DNA from: Endozoicomonas gorgoniicola
Lineage (GTDB): Bacteria; Pseudomonadota; Gammaproteobacteria; Pseudomonadales; Endozoicomonadaceae
DNA: 64,000 nucleotides
NCBI RefSeq assembly: GCF_025562715.2
Contig: NZ_JAPFCC010000001.1
Span: 2,312,501 to 2,376,500, forward strand
Direction: 5' to 3'
Position 1 is the first letter of the stretch; every line of letters starts with the position of its first letter. The notes under the pieces were generated by a model that was not told the DNA's origin, ran no database searches, and saw only the letters and a program-made list of their open reading frames with translations. Made by a program: the position numbers and the translations under genes. Positions 63,047 to 64,000 of the stretch are shown piece after piece.

Positions 63047-64000
63047 ATGTCTAAGGCAAGAATGGTTGCGCTGCTGTGCGCTCTGCCAGCATGCGCTCTG
63101 CCAGCGGTAAGCGCCGCAACAACTGATGTTTCTGTGATCAAGGCGGAATACCGCCCCGTTTTCCAGCAAAAAACCTACAGCACATCACTAACGGCTGCGC
63201 AGCGGATTACGCTTATTTCGCAGACCTCAGGGGCTATCGTTGAAAAAATGGTACGCAACGGACAGAACGTCAGCATTGGGGATGTGATCGTTCAGCTGGA
63301 CGACAGTGATTACCAGCTGAACCACAGGGAGAGTGAAGCCAACCTCAAACTGGCAGAGGCCAACTATCGCGAAGCGCAAAACGAATTGAAACGAGCCAGC
63401 AAACTTCACAAAAGCGGGGGCATGTCCCAGTCCCGGTTTGAGCAGGTGGAAACCCAGTTTATCAAGGCAACAGCCAGTAAAGAGCTAGCCGAAGTCAATG
63501 AACAACGAGCCGCCCTGGCACTGGAACGTACCAGAATCCGGGCGAAAGCTGCCGGTAAAGTTATCAACCTGTATCTGGATGAAGGGCAACATGTGACGGA
63601 AGGCTCGCATGTGTGCGACATCATCAATGACGACAAAATTGATGCCATTGTTGAACTGCCCAGCAATGACCGTTTTCTGCAAGCCGTTAATACACTGTCA
63701 GCACACCTGAGCGTTGACAGTGCCAACTACAGCCAGTCCGGTCAGCTGTTTGCCATTGACGGAGCCATTGATCCTACCAAGAGTACCCTCAGAGTTCGCT
63801 ACCGTTTTAACAATGAAGGACAGTTGCTGGACGGACACTTCGGCAAAGTCACCCTCAGCAATAACAATGGTGAAGGCAATATCACTGTGCCTCAGTCGTC
63901 TGTTCTGAGCGACCGTCAGGGGCAATATGTCTATGTTGCTAACAACGGCATTCTGGAGCAGAAACGGGTGCAGTCACTGGGTAAATATGAAACCAGTGAA
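63047..64000 (+). CDS. RND efflux periplasmic adaptor (5' part, cut by window end)
   Basis: The first 318 codons of an adaptor that continues past the window. ATG at 63047 follows AAGGA at 6 bp. A signal peptide (ALLCALPACALPAVSAATTD) is followed by a lipoyl half (ITLISQTSGAIVEKMVRNGQ), a short coiled-coil hairpin (residues 90-160), a second lipoyl half (IRAKAAGKVINLYLDEGQHV), a beta-barrel and the start of the membrane-proximal domain (HFGKVTLSNNNGEGNI). The signal peptide contains cysteines but no clear lipobox. An RND transporter gene is expected just downstream. It is the third RND-type adaptor in the window. Confidence 0.88.
   Translation, partial: MSKARMVALLCALPACALPAVSAATTDVSVIKAEYRPVFQQKTYSTSLTAAQRITLISQTSGAIVEKMVRNGQNVSIGDVIVQLDDSDYQLNHRESEANLKLAEANYREAQNELKRASKLHKSGGMSQSRFEQVETQFIKATASKELAEVNEQRAALALERTRIRAKAAGKVINLYLDEGQHVTEGSHVCDIINDDKIDAIVELPSNDRFLQAVNTLSAHLSVDSANYSQSGQLFAIDGAIDPTKSTLRVRYRFNNEGQLLDGHFGKVTLSNNNGEGNITVPQSSVLSDRQGQYVYVANNGILEQKRVQSLGKYETSE

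Overview
The window looks like a chromosomal stretch of a marine gammaproteobacterium, most likely an Endozoicomonas-like symbiont or a relative in the Oceanospirillales. This rests on the gene order tRNA cluster-tig-clpP-clpX next to folD, cysS, glnS, ppiB and lpxH (the arrangement known from Pseudomonas and relatives), on the AcrB-type, OMPLA, MiaE and DcuC genes, and on a heavy load of insertion sequences and secreted proteins without recognisable family. The species call is an inference.

Region 1 (1-16.5 kb) is a conserved housekeeping block: clpX, clpP and tig, a four-tRNA operon (Pro, Arg, His, Leu) with its own promoter and terminator, folD, cysS, glnS, ppiB and lpxH. It has been opened in two places. 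Between folD and cysS lies about 4.7 kb holding two inverted copies of a secreted-protein gene unit, an unrecognised 574-residue protein, and a remnant of cysS with its middle deleted. Between glnS and ppiB lies another secreted protein of unknown function.

Region 2 (16.5-26.3 kb) carries a coiled-coil protein made of heptads, miaE, two exported unknowns, an RND efflux pair whose adaptor gene is split by an IS1-family element with an 8-bp target duplication, and uspE.

Region 3 (26.3-36.6 kb) is an IS nest: an IS1380-type element, an IS110-type transposase broken by an IS30-type element, a large secreted-protein gene broken by a second identical IS30 copy in opposite orientation, and an ISNCY-like element whose transposase needs a -1 shift at an A8 tract. 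Element ends and target duplications can be read directly, so the pre-insertion genes can be rebuilt in frame.

Region 4 (36.9-48.2 kb) is a type I secretion locus: a LapB-like ABC transporter with an unusual H-loop tyrosine, a HlyD-type adaptor, and a 2,484-residue adhesin with a cytoplasm-proximal retention-like module, five near-identical 188-residue repeats and a LamG-like C-terminal region. No outer-membrane TolC partner is present in the window.

Region 5 (48.2-64 kb) contains an HU-like protein, an XRE regulator, a probable envelope-glycan group (GT39/ArnT-like transferase, PAP2-GtrA fusion, GT9 transferase), a 56-residue XapX protein, a second RND pump with lipoprotein adaptor, pldA, a DUF3313-like lipoprotein, dcuC preceded by an FNR/Anr-like palindrome, a protein resembling the cholera/pertussis ADP-ribosyltransferase fold, an IS1634-like remnant, and the start of a third RND adaptor cut by the window edge.

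The least explained parts are the inverted paralog pair with a leader better conserved than the coding sequence, the ADP-ribosyltransferase-like protein, and the adhesin locus. All family names come from reading motifs by eye; no search was run.
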